From: Rhodococcus sp. UNC23MFCrub1.1
GTDB taxonomy: Bacteria > Actinomycetota > Actinomycetes > Mycobacteriales > Mycobacteriaceae
DNA: 64,000 nt
NCBI RefSeq assembly: GCF_000686025.1
Contig: NZ_JMLQ01000010.1
Coordinates: forward strand, 62,001-126,000
Reading direction: 5' to 3'
Position 1 is the first letter of the stretch. Each line of letters opens with the position of its first letter. This document shows, piece by piece, positions 1-7,481 of this stretch. The notes under the pieces are model-generated. The model was not told where the DNA came from. It saw only the letters and a program-made list of their open reading frames with translations, and did no database searches. The position numbers and the translations under genes are program-made.

Positions 1-1
1 C

Positions 2-1618
2 TCGCTCGCGGATGCGGGTCTGCGCGATCCGGATCTCGCACAGCACCTGGTCGAATTGGCCTCCGCCGCAGACCGTCTCGCAGCACGACGACTGTGGGAC
101 GCGGCCGCCGCGGCGGGCGCGCAGGGCACCGACATCTCCGTGCCCTACGCCGACGCCCTGCTCGCGAGCGGCGATCTCGACACCGCGGCGCTCACAGTGG
201 ACGCGGTGCTGTCCGCCGAGGCGCCGTCACCCGACGGAGTACGCGGAGCCGTTCGCGTCGCGTCCACGGTCGCACTGATGCGCGGCACCGCGTCACACGC
301 CGCCGACCTCTACCGGTGGCTCGGGCCGGACCGCATCGGACCGGATGCGGCGTACGCGGTGACGACGCTTCTCGCCGTGGGGGACGCCGACTGCGCCGCG
401 ACGTTCGTCCGCGCGCACGGCGGCCTCCGCGCCGTCCCGCCCACGTCGGCGAACGCCCGCTCGACGCTGGTGGCCCGCGGGCTCCTCGACTCACTGACCG
501 AACCCGCCACTGTGGCAACGGGTTCGCTGCTGCGCGCAGCCTCGATGGCCGACACCGCGGTGGGCGCCCGGGCCGAGCCGGAACATCCCGCGGTGATCGC
601 GGCACTGATCGCTCTGCACACCGGCGACCCCGCCACCGCCCGAGCGGTGCTGACCGAGACCATCGCCGCGGATCCGGGGTGCGCGGTGTCCACGCGGTGC
701 CGTCTGCTGCTCGCCTGGTCGGCCCTCGTGGCCGGCGACACGGGTGTCGATCCCACCTCGGGCGTCGACCCGGCCACGCTCCCCCAACGGGACGCCCTGT
801 CCTACTTCGCACTTCGCGTCGCCACCGCCCGCCGGCGCGGAGACACGGGCGCCCTCATGTCCGCGTGGCAGGAGGCCCGGCGCACCGTCGCGGAGGCCGA
901 GCCCGATCTCTTCTCCCTCATCCCGCTCGGTGAACTGTGGCTCGCCGCAGTTCGTCTCGGGGACACGGCACGCATCGCGCACTCCGTCTCCGCGGCCACC
1001 GCACTGGTCGCCTCGCTCGGCGAACCACCGACCTGGGCGGCCACGTGGCACTGGTACGGCGTACAGGCCGCCATCCTCGGCGGCGCCCCGGCCGACCTGC
1101 TTCCCCACGCTCGTGCGCTCGGCTCGTTCGCCGACCGCAGTCCCCACGCCGCAGCACTCGCCTCCGCAGGCAAGGCATGGCTCCGCGTCCTGCAGGGCGA
1201 GCCCGACGTCGCCGAGGTCGAGACGTCCGCTCGTACCCTGGAGAAGTTCGGGCACGCCTGGGACGCGGCACGGCTCGCCAGTGACGCCGCCCTGCGCGTC
1301 GCCGACACCCGCGACGCCACCGCCCTGCTGCAGATCGCCCGCGACATCGGTGCCGTCGCGGCGACGGCCGAGCCCACCGAGCCCGGTTCCGCGTCGCTGG
1401 GGGCGCTGACCGAGCGTGAGGCGGAGGTGGCGCATCATCTCGTACTGGGCCTGACGTACCGCGAGATCGGCGCCCAGATGTACATCTCGGCCAAGACGGT
1501 CGAGCACCACGTCGCGCGGATCCGTCGACGTCTGGGAGCGCAGTCGCGCTCGCAGATGCTGTCGATGCTCCGCGCGGCCGGCTACGCACGGGACAAGGAA
1601 CGACGGGTACACGCATGA
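2..1618 (+). CDS. LuxR-type transcriptional regulator, 5' end outside window
   Basis: This is the carboxy-terminal part (about 538 residues) of a large regulator; the reading frame is open to the first base, so the true start lies upstream. The last 65 residues form a LuxR/GerE helix-turn-helix (LTEREAEVAHHL, then ISAKTVEHHVARIRRRLG). The preceding alanine-rich helical stretch looks like the TPR-like arm of MalT/LuxR STAND-type regulators; any amino-terminal ATPase is not visible. The stop codon overlaps the next gene in an ATGA. Position next to the Fe-S reductase and aminotransferase genes parallels Rv0339c (IniR) in M. tuberculosis, from memory. Target genes cannot be deduced here. Confidence 0.85.
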   Translation, partial: SLADAGLRDPDLAQHLVELASAADRLAARRLWDAAAAAGAQGTDISVPYADALLASGDLDTAALTVDAVLSAEAPSPDGVRGAVRVASTVALMRGTASHAADLYRWLGPDRIGPDAAYAVTTLLAVGDADCAATFVRAHGGLRAVPPTSANARSTLVARGLLDSLTEPATVATGSLLRAASMADTAVGARAEPEHPAVIAALIALHTGDPATARAVLTETIAADPGCAVSTRCRLLLAWSALVAGDTGVDPTSGVDPATLPQRDALSYFALRVATARRRGDTGALMSAWQEARRTVAEAEPDLFSLIPLGELWLAAVRLGDTARIAHSVSAATALVASLGEPPTWAATWHWYGVQAAILGGAPADLLPHARALGSFADRSPHAAALASAGKAWLRVLQGEPDVAEVETSARTLEKFGHAWDAARLASDAALRVADTRDATALLQIARDIGAVAATAEPTEPGSASLGALTEREAEVAHHLVLGLTYREIGAQMYISAKTVEHHVARIRRRLGAQSRSQMLSMLRAAGYARDKERRVHA

Positions 1619-2715
1619 ACACCGGGCACGACGCCGCACCGATCACCCGAGCCACCGGGATCCACATCACCGATCTGACGTCGACGGCCGTCGTGGTGTC
1701 GACGACCTCGGGTGAACTGGTCCGCGTGCCGGTGACGGCCGAGACGGTCCTCTACCTCCTGCCCGACGGCACGACGACCCTGCACCGGCCCGACGCGCTG
1801 ACTGCGGACATCGACGTCGTCGATCGCTTCATGGCCCGCGTCGGTGACCCGTCCGGCGTGGTCTCGTCCCGCGGCGTACCCATGCGCGCCGAGGACCTCG
1901 TCGCGACCATGATGTTCCTGCTGCTCAGTGAGACCGTCGACGCCGGCGAGGACGTCCGCGTCCTCACCGCCGGAGCTGCCCATCCCGCCGACTGGTCACC
2001 CGAGCGCATCGCCGCGCTGCGGGAGGCGCTCGACTTCGTCGGACTCACCGCGCTGACGCTGCATCCCGAGTCGGCCGATCCCCACGCCACCCTCGGCGCC
2101 TCGGAGGAACGGCTGGCCGCCGCCGCGGCCGCCGCACGTGCCGCCGCCGGGCTCGCGCCGACGACGGGGGCACCGCTGCTCGCGACCGCTGCCGCCTCGA
2201 CAGCCACCGACAGCGGTGCATCGAGGTCGACACCGCGCGGCCCCCTCGCCCTCCTCGTGGCGGCCGCAGTCGCGACCCTGCTGATCGTGGGCGGCGGTAT
2301 CGCCTACCTCGCGTCCGATCGGACGGTCAGCACCGCGGTTCCGGCCGTCGAGGACGCCGCCGGTGTCACCGCGCGGCCGACGACGACTCGTCCCGCCCCG
2401 TCCACCAGCATCGGCTTCCCGACCGTCGTCCCCGGCGCACCCGCGCCCGTCGAGGCCACACGTGCACCTGCTCGGATCTCCACGACGGTGCCCCCGCGCG
2501 CACCGGACCCCGAGCCGGCACCCGCGCCCGCTCCTGCCCCGGCGCCGGCATCCGAACCGGCACCTGAGCCCGTGCCCAGCGACCCGCCCGTCGTCGAGGA
2601 GCCGGTCGACCCCGCGGAGGGAACGGACCCGGACCCCGACGTTCCGGATACTCCGGACACTCCTGCCGAACCCGAGTCACCCGCGCCGTCATCCGGCACC
2701 ACGCCGGTCGGCTAG
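1615..2715 (+). CDS. Membrane-anchored Hsp70-like half protein (amino-terminal lobe only)
   Basis: A 366-residue protein with three parts. Residues 1 to about 165 resemble the first lobe of actinobacterial Hsp70-like ATPases: a degenerate phosphate-1 strand, then the AEDLVATMMFLLL helix and a HPADWSPERIAALREALDFVGL-type segment. One membrane helix lies near residues 205-232, followed by a proline/alanine-rich tail with (PA)n runs that would lie outside the cytoplasm. The phosphate-2 and adenosine motifs of the second lobe are absent, so ATP binding is doubtful. The ATG overlaps the regulator stop (ATGA), so the two are translationally coupled. Function unknown; an envelope sensor or adaptor is inference. 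Confidence 0.75.
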   Translation: MNTGHDAAPITRATGIHITDLTSTAVVVSTTSGELVRVPVTAETVLYLLPDGTTTLHRPDALTADIDVVDRFMARVGDPSGVVSSRGVPMRAEDLVATMMFLLLSETVDAGEDVRVLTAGAAHPADWSPERIAALREALDFVGLTALTLHPESADPHATLGASEERLAAAAAAARAAAGLAPTTGAPLLATAAASTATDSGASRSTPRGPLALLVAAAVATLLIVGGGIAYLASDRTVSTAVPAVEDAAGVTARPTTTRPAPSTSIGFPTVVPGAPAPVEATRAPARISTTVPPRAPDPEPAPAPAPAPAPASEPAPEPVPSDPPVVEEPVDPAEGTDPDPDVPDTPDTPAEPESPAPSSGTTPVG

Positions 2716-2717
2716 AT

Positions 2718-2732
2718 CCCTGCTGTGCAGGG
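2718..2732 (+). terminator. Short hairpin after the first Hsp70-half gene
   Basis: CCCTGC-TGT-GCAGGG begins three bases after the stop codon. It has no T-run, so it may only weaken transcription into the next gene. Confidence 0.35.
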
Positions 2733-2753
2733 GCGGAGCTCAACCGGTACCCC

Positions 2754-2846
2754 ATGACCGTGACGACCGGTACGGTGATCGGACGGGTGCTCGCGGTCGA
2801 CGTGGCACCGTGTCCGCAACTCGCCGAGGGGGTCGAGTCCGAATGA
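2754..2846 (+). CDS. Possible 30-residue ORF coupled to the next gene
   Basis: An ATG-started ORF of 30 codons whose TGA overlaps the ATG of the following gene (ATGA at 2843-2846). Codon third positions are mostly G or C, as in real genes here, but its ribosome site (GGAG about 15 bases upstream) is weak. It may be a leader peptide that couples translation or simply chance. No family recognised. Confidence 0.3.
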   Translation: MTVTTGTVIGRVLAVDVAPCPQLAEGVESE

Positions 2847-3952
2847 GCGCGCGCAGCCAGGGGTTCGACGGCCCCCGGGTCGACAAGACGATCCACCTCG
2901 TCATGGCGTTGACCGACGCCGAGACGGCCGTGTCGGTCGACATCGACGGTGGTACCGAGCTGTTCGAGTGCCCGACGGCGGTGGGCCTGGACTCCGACGG
3001 ACGCGTCCGCCTCGACGACTCCGACCAGGGAGTCCGCGGATTTCTGTACGCGGTGGGAGACCCCCGCGGACTCGGTCTGGCCGACGGTCGCGTGGTGCGC
3101 GCCGAGGACCTCGTCGCCGGATTCGTCCACGCTCTGACGGGCATGCTGTCGGAGCTCTACTCTCTGCCCGCCGACGCGCAATGCATGCTGCTCCACCCTG
3201 CAGGACTGTCCGCCGACTCGATCGCCGCACTGCGGGACGCCCTCGACTACGTCGGTCTGCAGGACTGCTCGCTGGCTCCCGCGACGTCGGAGAACCCGGC
3301 GGTGGCCGTGCGCGCCGCACCCTCGCATCGGTCGTCGCCGGCCACCTCGGCGGCCTCGGACAAGGCATTCGCGGCGATGGTGTCGGACTCGGCCACCGGC
3401 AGGACGCGCCGCAGTCGGACTCACAGGAGAACACCCACGCGCGCAGCTGTCTCGGTCGCCGCGGTGGCGCTCGCGTTCCTCGCCGTCGGCGGTGCCGTGG
3501 GCACCCACGACCTCGACTCCAGCTCGGTCGCGCCCCTGAACTCGCAGCAGGCCATCACGCCCGCCGCTCCCGTCGTGACGTCGTCGTTGGACAGCACCAC
3601 GACGTCCGCCGCGCCGCTGCCCGTCCAGGAGCAGGCACCGGCTCCGGTGCAGGAGGCCCCGGCTCCGGAGATCGACACGCCCGACCCCGTCGTGCCGCCC
3701 GCACCGCCTGCCGCCGCAGTGGAACCGAGCACCGGTCTCGGGCTCCCGACGGACCGGTTCCCGTTCGCGCCACCGGACATCGACTTTCCCGACTTCCCGT
3801 CGTTCCCCGAGGTGACCGTGCCGACGCCGCCGACCGTGGCAAGTAGTACACCCGCACCCACGACCACGTCGACTGTTCCCACGACGACCTCCACGGCGCC
3901 GTCCGTCGCGATTCCACGGCTCGGCCCGATGCTGTCTGTGAACCGTCCCTGA
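2843..3952 (+). CDS. Second membrane-anchored Hsp70-like half protein
   Basis: A 369-residue paralogue of the preceding Hsp70-half. Residues 15-150 resemble the first actin-fold lobe (FECPTAVGLDSDGRVRLDD, VRAEDLVAGFVHALTG, MLLHPAGLSADSIAALRDAL). A basic linker (about 186-200), one membrane helix (about 200-220) and a Pro/Thr/Ser-rich outer tail follow. The second ATPase lobe is missing. The start at ATG 2843 is preferred because GAGGGGG lies about 10 bases upstream and the homology begins just after; the frame is open further upstream without homology. It probably belongs to the same operon as the regulator. Function unknown. Confidence 0.75.
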   Translation: MSARSQGFDGPRVDKTIHLVMALTDAETAVSVDIDGGTELFECPTAVGLDSDGRVRLDDSDQGVRGFLYAVGDPRGLGLADGRVVRAEDLVAGFVHALTGMLSELYSLPADAQCMLLHPAGLSADSIAALRDALDYVGLQDCSLAPATSENPAVAVRAAPSHRSSPATSAASDKAFAAMVSDSATGRTRRSRTHRRTPTRAAVSVAAVALAFLAVGGAVGTHDLDSSSVAPLNSQQAITPAAPVVTSSLDSTTTSAAPLPVQEQAPAPVQEAPAPEIDTPDPVVPPAPPAAAVEPSTGLGLPTDRFPFAPPDIDFPDFPSFPEVTVPTPPTVASSTPAPTTTSTVPTTTSTAPSVAIPRLGPMLSVNRP

Positions 3953-4075
3953 CGCTCGTCGGGCGCCGGAAACGCTCAGGATGATGCCCTATGCTCGTGC
4001 GCTGGCATCGGTACCTCTGCAAACCATGTGCGGACCCGACGGGCCACGGACTGTCACCACTGCGAAGGGAACTTC

Positions 4076-5425
4076 TTGCGTAACTCGGCGGCCACAGCGG
4101 CCACGGGCCAGAGTCACTCCGAGTCGAGCGGCGCATCTCGCAGCGCACGGGTGATGGGGGTGGTGGGCGCGTCGCTGCTGACGCTGAGCCTCGGCACCGC
4201 CACTGCCGGCGCAGCACCCGCGTCGGCGGCTCCCGAGCAGCTGTCCGCGGATCGCCTCCCGTCCGAGTTGGTCGACGCCGTGCAGCGCGATCTGCACATG
4301 TCGCCGCAGGAGTACCTCGACCGCGCTGCCGAGGCGCAGAAGCTTCGTACCTACGCCGACGACTTCCGTCAGCAGCGCCCGGCGGACTTCGCGGGTGCCT
4401 GGATCGGCGACGACGGCGTTCCCGTCGTCGCGGTCACCACCTCGGAGGCCGCGAGCCAGGTGGCGCAGGACGGCTACCGCAGCCGCCAGTCCCCCGTGTC
4501 GGCGGACACGCTCGAGCAGTCCCTCGACGACTTCGGTCGCTGGGTGTCGGGTCTGCCCCGCGAGGTCTCGTCACAGATCAACTCGGCGGCTGTCGACGTG
4601 CTCGGCGGACGGGTGATCGTCGACATCGCCAACAGTCCGATCGGGCGCGCACTGAATCTGCCGACCGCCATCGCCAACCTCCAGGTGCAGCTGTCCCCAC
4701 CCGCTCCCGGTCCGACGCCTCCGCCTGCCGTGATGGGCGGCGACGACTACGTGACGTCCGCCGGCGACATCACCACCGCGCCGCTCGAGGACATCGAGAT
4801 CTGCTCGTTCGGGTTCAGCGCCACCGACAGGGCCGGCACGCCGGTCAGTCTGTCTGCGGGACACTGTGATCCGGGCAACTCCGCCTCGGTGTACCTGCCC
4901 AATCGTGACGACATCCGCGCCAGTACTCCCGTCGGCGACTTCACCACGTCGAATGTCGGCGGCAGCGACGGACTCGACTACTCCGTCATCGCGCTGAACG
5001 ACGCCGGCGTGGCCGCCGGGCTCGACCAGCCCACCGTGCGGGGAGCCAACGGCACCGCCCTCACGATCACCGGAACGGCCTCGCCCGTCATCGGCGCCCC
5101 GGTGTGCAAGTCCGGTCAGGCGTCGTCCTTCACATGTGGTCTCGTCGCTGCGGACCGCGTCGAGACGCAGCTCTTCCTGGGCGACGGCGACAGCCGCACG
5201 GTGCGCGGATTCGCCAGTACCGCCTGCACTCTCGCGGGTGACAGCGGCGGCGCCATCGTCACCGGAACACTCGCGCTCGGCATCACCAGCGGATCCAACA
5301 GCGGCGCAGCTCCGAGCTGCGGCGAGGCCAACCTGGCGCTGGCTCAGTACGGCGGAACCGCCAGCCTGGGCATCCCCGTCGACGCCGTCACCGCGGCCAC
5401 CGGAACGACCGTCCGCACGTCGTGA
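4076..5425 (+). CDS. Secreted trypsin-like (S1 family) serine protease
   Basis: A 449-residue pre-pro-protease of the streptogrisin/alpha-lytic type. A signal peptide spans about residues 24-52 (SARVMGVVGASLLTLSLG, then ATAGAA). A pro-region follows, and the mature domain starts near 225. The catalytic triad is visible: His263 in LSAGHC, Asp301 in GLDYSVI and Ser390 in GDSGGA. The TTG at 4076 is chosen because GAAGGGA lies five bases before it; a GTG at 4028 in the same frame has no ribosome site. It stands alone, followed by a hairpin at 5470-5494. Role is likely extracellular protein degradation or processing; substrate unknown. Confidence 0.88.
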   Translation: MRNSAATAATGQSHSESSGASRSARVMGVVGASLLTLSLGTATAGAAPASAAPEQLSADRLPSELVDAVQRDLHMSPQEYLDRAAEAQKLRTYADDFRQQRPADFAGAWIGDDGVPVVAVTTSEAASQVAQDGYRSRQSPVSADTLEQSLDDFGRWVSGLPREVSSQINSAAVDVLGGRVIVDIANSPIGRALNLPTAIANLQVQLSPPAPGPTPPPAVMGGDDYVTSAGDITTAPLEDIEICSFGFSATDRAGTPVSLSAGHCDPGNSASVYLPNRDDIRASTPVGDFTTSNVGGSDGLDYSVIALNDAGVAAGLDQPTVRGANGTALTITGTASPVIGAPVCKSGQASSFTCGLVAADRVETQLFLGDGDSRTVRGFASTACTLAGDSGGAIVTGTLALGITSGSNSGAAPSCGEANLALAQYGGTASLGIPVDAVTAATGTTVRTS

Positions 5426-5469
5426 GATAGCACAACGTTCGGTCTCCTTGATGCGGTAATGTCACGTGT

Positions 5470-5494
5470 CGAGGCGAGGCGCCTCCGCGCCTCG
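5470..5494 (+). terminator. Possible terminator hairpin after the protease gene
   Basis: CGAGGCG and CGCGCCTCG can pair around an AGGCGCCTC loop about 45 bases after the protease stop. No T-run follows. Confidence 0.4.
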
Positions 5495-5526
5495 AGCGGG
5501 TGCGTTTCATTCATGAAAGGCCCGAC

Positions 5527-5604
5527 ATGGATTTCCTCAAACTTGCTTTCACGGTGATCGGTTACATCGTGCAGATCGTCTCGAATGCCGGCGTTCTGAG
5601 CTGA
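5527..5604 (+). CDS. 25-residue hydrophobic peptide
   Basis: A compact ORF with ATG start, GAAAGG six bases upstream, and a strong hairpin 20 bases after its stop. The product starts MDFLKLAFTVIGYIVQ and ends NAGVLS: a single hydrophobic, probably amphipathic helix with one lysine and no signal peptide. It is too short for standard gene finders. Very short, leaderless helical peptides are known in this order (corynebacterial PorA/PorH, 45-57 residues), but no sequence match is claimed. The 458-base stretch 5426-5883 has no other conventional gene; it holds this ORF, two more tiny ORFs and two or three hairpins. Confidence 0.5.
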   Translation: MDFLKLAFTVIGYIVQIVSNAGVLS

Positions 5605-5624
5605 CCGACTGCGCAGTGATCGCG

Positions 5625-5648
5625 GCCCGTCGTCTTCGGACGGCGGGC
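5625..5648 (+). terminator. Hairpin with UUCG tetraloop
   Basis: GCCCGTCGTC-TTCG-GACGGCGGGC forms a ten-pair stem (one G-U) capped by a very stable UUCG loop, 20 bases after the 25-residue peptide ORF. It lacks a T-run but is a likely terminator or RNA end. Confidence 0.7.
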
Positions 5649-5674
5649 TGTCGCCATTTCTGGAGGGAACCAAT

Positions 5675-5713
5675 ATGACACGGGCACATCACTTTTCGGC
5701 GTCCGTCACGTAA
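5675..5713 (+). CDS. Possible 12-residue leader peptide (MTRAHHFSASVT)
   Basis: An ATG preceded by a near-perfect ribosome site (GGAGGGA, six bases upstream) opens only 12 codons before TAA. A downstream hairpin (CGTCACC 5759-5765 with GGTGACG 5772-5778) and a further short ORF lie before the DUF4190-type gene. The strong ribosome site argues that ribosomes load here; whether the peptide matters is unknown. Confidence 0.3.
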   Translation: MTRAHHFSASVT

Positions 5714-5824
5714 CGCACTCTGGTCACAGTGGTATCGTGGGACACGCGCAGTCCACTCCGTCACCAACGTCGGTGACGTCCGAGTGTCGACCGTTCCGTT
5801 CATCCCACGAGGAGGTGTACCGCT

Positions 5825-5887
5825 GTGCTGCGCTGCGTTCGATACCCGATGACCTTCGGCTGTTCCCCGAAGGAGGTATCGCTGTGA
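5825..5887 (+). CDS. Possible 20-residue upstream ORF coupled to the DUF4190-like gene
   Basis: A GTG start with ACGAGGAGGT about nine bases upstream. The ORF begins MLRCVRYPMTFGC and its TGA (5885-5887) overlaps the next gene's GTG (5884-5886). The next gene's own ribosome site, AAGGAGG, is the AAG GAG G of this ORF, so ribosomes translating it would occlude and then re-initiate at that site. This is a typical coupling arrangement; two cysteines are present. Regulatory role is inference. Confidence 0.4.
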   Translation: MLRCVRYPMTFGCSPKEVSL

Positions 5888-6222
5888 CCGACATCGCCGA
5901 TTCGTCACTCCCCCGCGAGACTCAGTCCCCGGCCGCGATCTACACGGCGGAAAAGATGTCGTCTGCACGGGCGGCCCTGAGTTCCGTTGCCCGCGATCCC
6001 CGACTCGCCGACGCTTCCGTGCTGTTGGGCGCGCTGTCGGTGGTGGCGTTCTGGAGCTTCGGCTTCGGCGTTCTGCTGGGCATCGCCGCGCTCGTCGCCG
6101 GCGTCCTGGCCACCCGCGTTCCCGATGCCGATCGCGCAGACACCGTCATCGGACTGCTCACCGGAGCCGTCGGTGTGATCGCGGGTGGCATCTTCCTCGC
6201 CGCCGCCGTTCCCTGGCTCTAG
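5884..6222 (+). CDS. Small two-helix membrane protein (DUF4190-like)
   Basis: A 112-residue protein: about 45 polar residues, then two hydrophobic hairpins (LLGALSVVAFWSFGFGVLLG, then ALVAGVLATR and a last helix IGLLTGAVGVIAGGIFLAA). This is the layout of DUF4190-type membrane proteins. GTG 5884 is chosen because AAGGAGG sits seven bases upstream and the upstream extension is not protein-like. It converges on the secreted protein gene downstream, separated by a shared terminator. Function unknown. Confidence 0.7.
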   Translation: MTDIADSSLPRETQSPAAIYTAEKMSSARAALSSVARDPRLADASVLLGALSVVAFWSFGFGVLLGIAALVAGVLATRVPDADRADTVIGLLTGAVGVIAGGIFLAAAVPWL

Positions 6223-6242
6223 CGACCCCGCCCGGAACGACC

Positions 6243-6273
6243 GAAGGCCGCCACCCGAGGGGTGGTGGCCTTC
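6243..6273. terminator. Bidirectional terminator between convergent genes
   Basis: GAAGGCCGCCACCC and GGGTGGTGGCCTTC pair over 14 positions with a three-base loop, exactly between the stops of two convergent genes. Confidence 0.85.
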
Positions 6274-6286
6274 GTTGCTGTCGATC

Positions 6287-6988
6287 TTAGTTCGCGTACT
6301 TCGTGGTTCCCGGCGCCGCATTCAGCGTGTTCAGGTACTCGAAGCCGGCCACGGCCAGAGCCGGGCCACCAACTGCGATTGTGCCGATGACTCCACCGAT
6401 GGTGGCGGCAGTCGGGATGGTTGCCAAGCAAGCGAGCGCGATGACTGCGCACGTGCTGAGGCCGATCGCGCCACCGATGATGCCGCCGACGATGGTGCCA
6501 CCGAGGCCGCCGACTGCAGTCGCGAGACTCAGCTGCGAGGCGAAGTCCTGGGTAGCAGCGGTGTTCTCGGCAGGCGATGCCGCATTCTGCTCGAGCGCGA
6601 CGGGAGCAGCCGGTCCAATCGGTGCCGCGAGGTTCGGGATGAGCTTCACGGTGCGGCCCTCGTCGGTGTACTCGACACCGTAGGGGAACTCGACGCCGTT
6701 GAGGTTGAACGACAGCGGGAGGCTCAGGACGTCGTTGCCCTCTTCGTCCTCGAGCACGACGGCCTTGCCGTCGTCGGACGCTCGGAACATACCGGCGTCG
6801 ACGGTGGTGACGACGCCACCAGCCTCGACGCGCGATGCCCAGTTCAGCTCGGAGTTCTCCGCGGGAGCACTCTCGGTGGTCGTCGCGGAGGGGGTGGTGG
6901 TGGCCGGCTGCGCGTACGCAGTACCGGTGGCCACGCCCAGGGAGGCGATCGCGATCGCAGAGGTTGCGACGAGTCGACGCAGTGTCAT
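6287..6988 (-). CDS. Secreted protein of unknown function with glycine-zipper-like tail
   Basis: A 233-residue protein with a clear Sec signal peptide (MTLRRLVATSAIAIASLG, cleavage after AYA near residue 26). A beta-rich central part (about 50-120, with GGVVTTVDAGMF and LSLPLSFNLNGVEFPYG) follows. The carboxy-terminal half is hydrophobic and glycine-rich (TAVGGLGGTIVGGIIGGAIG, then IGGVIGTIAVGG), which could insert in or span a membrane. I do not name a family; similar secreted proteins occur in rhodococci and nocardiae. It is monocistronic and its promoter must lie in the 6989-7481 gap. Confidence 0.7.
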   Translation of the reverse strand: MTLRRLVATSAIAIASLGVATGTAYAQPATTTPSATTTESAPAENSELNWASRVEAGGVVTTVDAGMFRASDDGKAVVLEDEEGNDVLSLPLSFNLNGVEFPYGVEYTDEGRTVKLIPNLAAPIGPAAPVALEQNAASPAENTAATQDFASQLSLATAVGGLGGTIVGGIIGGAIGLSTCAVIALACLATIPTAATIGGVIGTIAVGGPALAVAGFEYLNTLNAAPGTTKYAN

Positions 6989-7481
6989 CTAGATGTTCCG
7001 TTCGTTCAGGTTCGTGGTGTCGGACCCCGACACGAGCACTGTAGCGGTTGACAGGGACACAACCGAATATCAGGTCCGTTTTCAGTACTCGATCCGGGAA
7101 TTGTCCGTGTGAACAGCCACGATGTGACCTCATTCACGGACGAGGTGGCTCGTGAAGGGTAACAAAATGGTCGCGATGAGGGGCGACTTCCTCGGCGGCC
7201 CGAAGTTACCCATGAGGCAAGTTAGGAATACCTGTGCGGGAGGCCTGTCGCTGTGCCGTAATACGGTAGGGCTCATCGCGTGTGCGGGACGGATCAGCCC
7301 TCCGTCCGACCTGCGGTGATGTCGACCGAAATGCTAAGTTACCGATCGGTAGAACCCTTGTGGTTACCGGCTGGTAACTTCGAGTGGGACAGATGCATCC
7401 GGGCTGACCGTCGGACCGCCCCCTGTGGCCGGCCGGAAGCGTAGGGCGACGGAATGGCCGTCGCCGAAGAAAGGCAGCGTC
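6989..7481. promoter_or_regulatory. 493-base divergent regulatory region with repeated GTTACC palindromes
   Basis: No gene is seen here. It separates the secreted protein gene (minus) from the Fe-S reductase (plus). It contains TACCGATCGGTA (7340-7351, perfect 12-bp palindrome), GTTACC-N4-GGTAAC (7363-7378), GGGTAAC (7157-7163) facing GTTACCC (7205-7211), and CCGTA-A-TACGG (7256-7266). Such palindromes are typical of TetR-family operators. The two nearest the reductase start lie 104-142 bases upstream of it, where they could control its promoter; the regulator is not encoded nearby. Confidence 0.5.
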
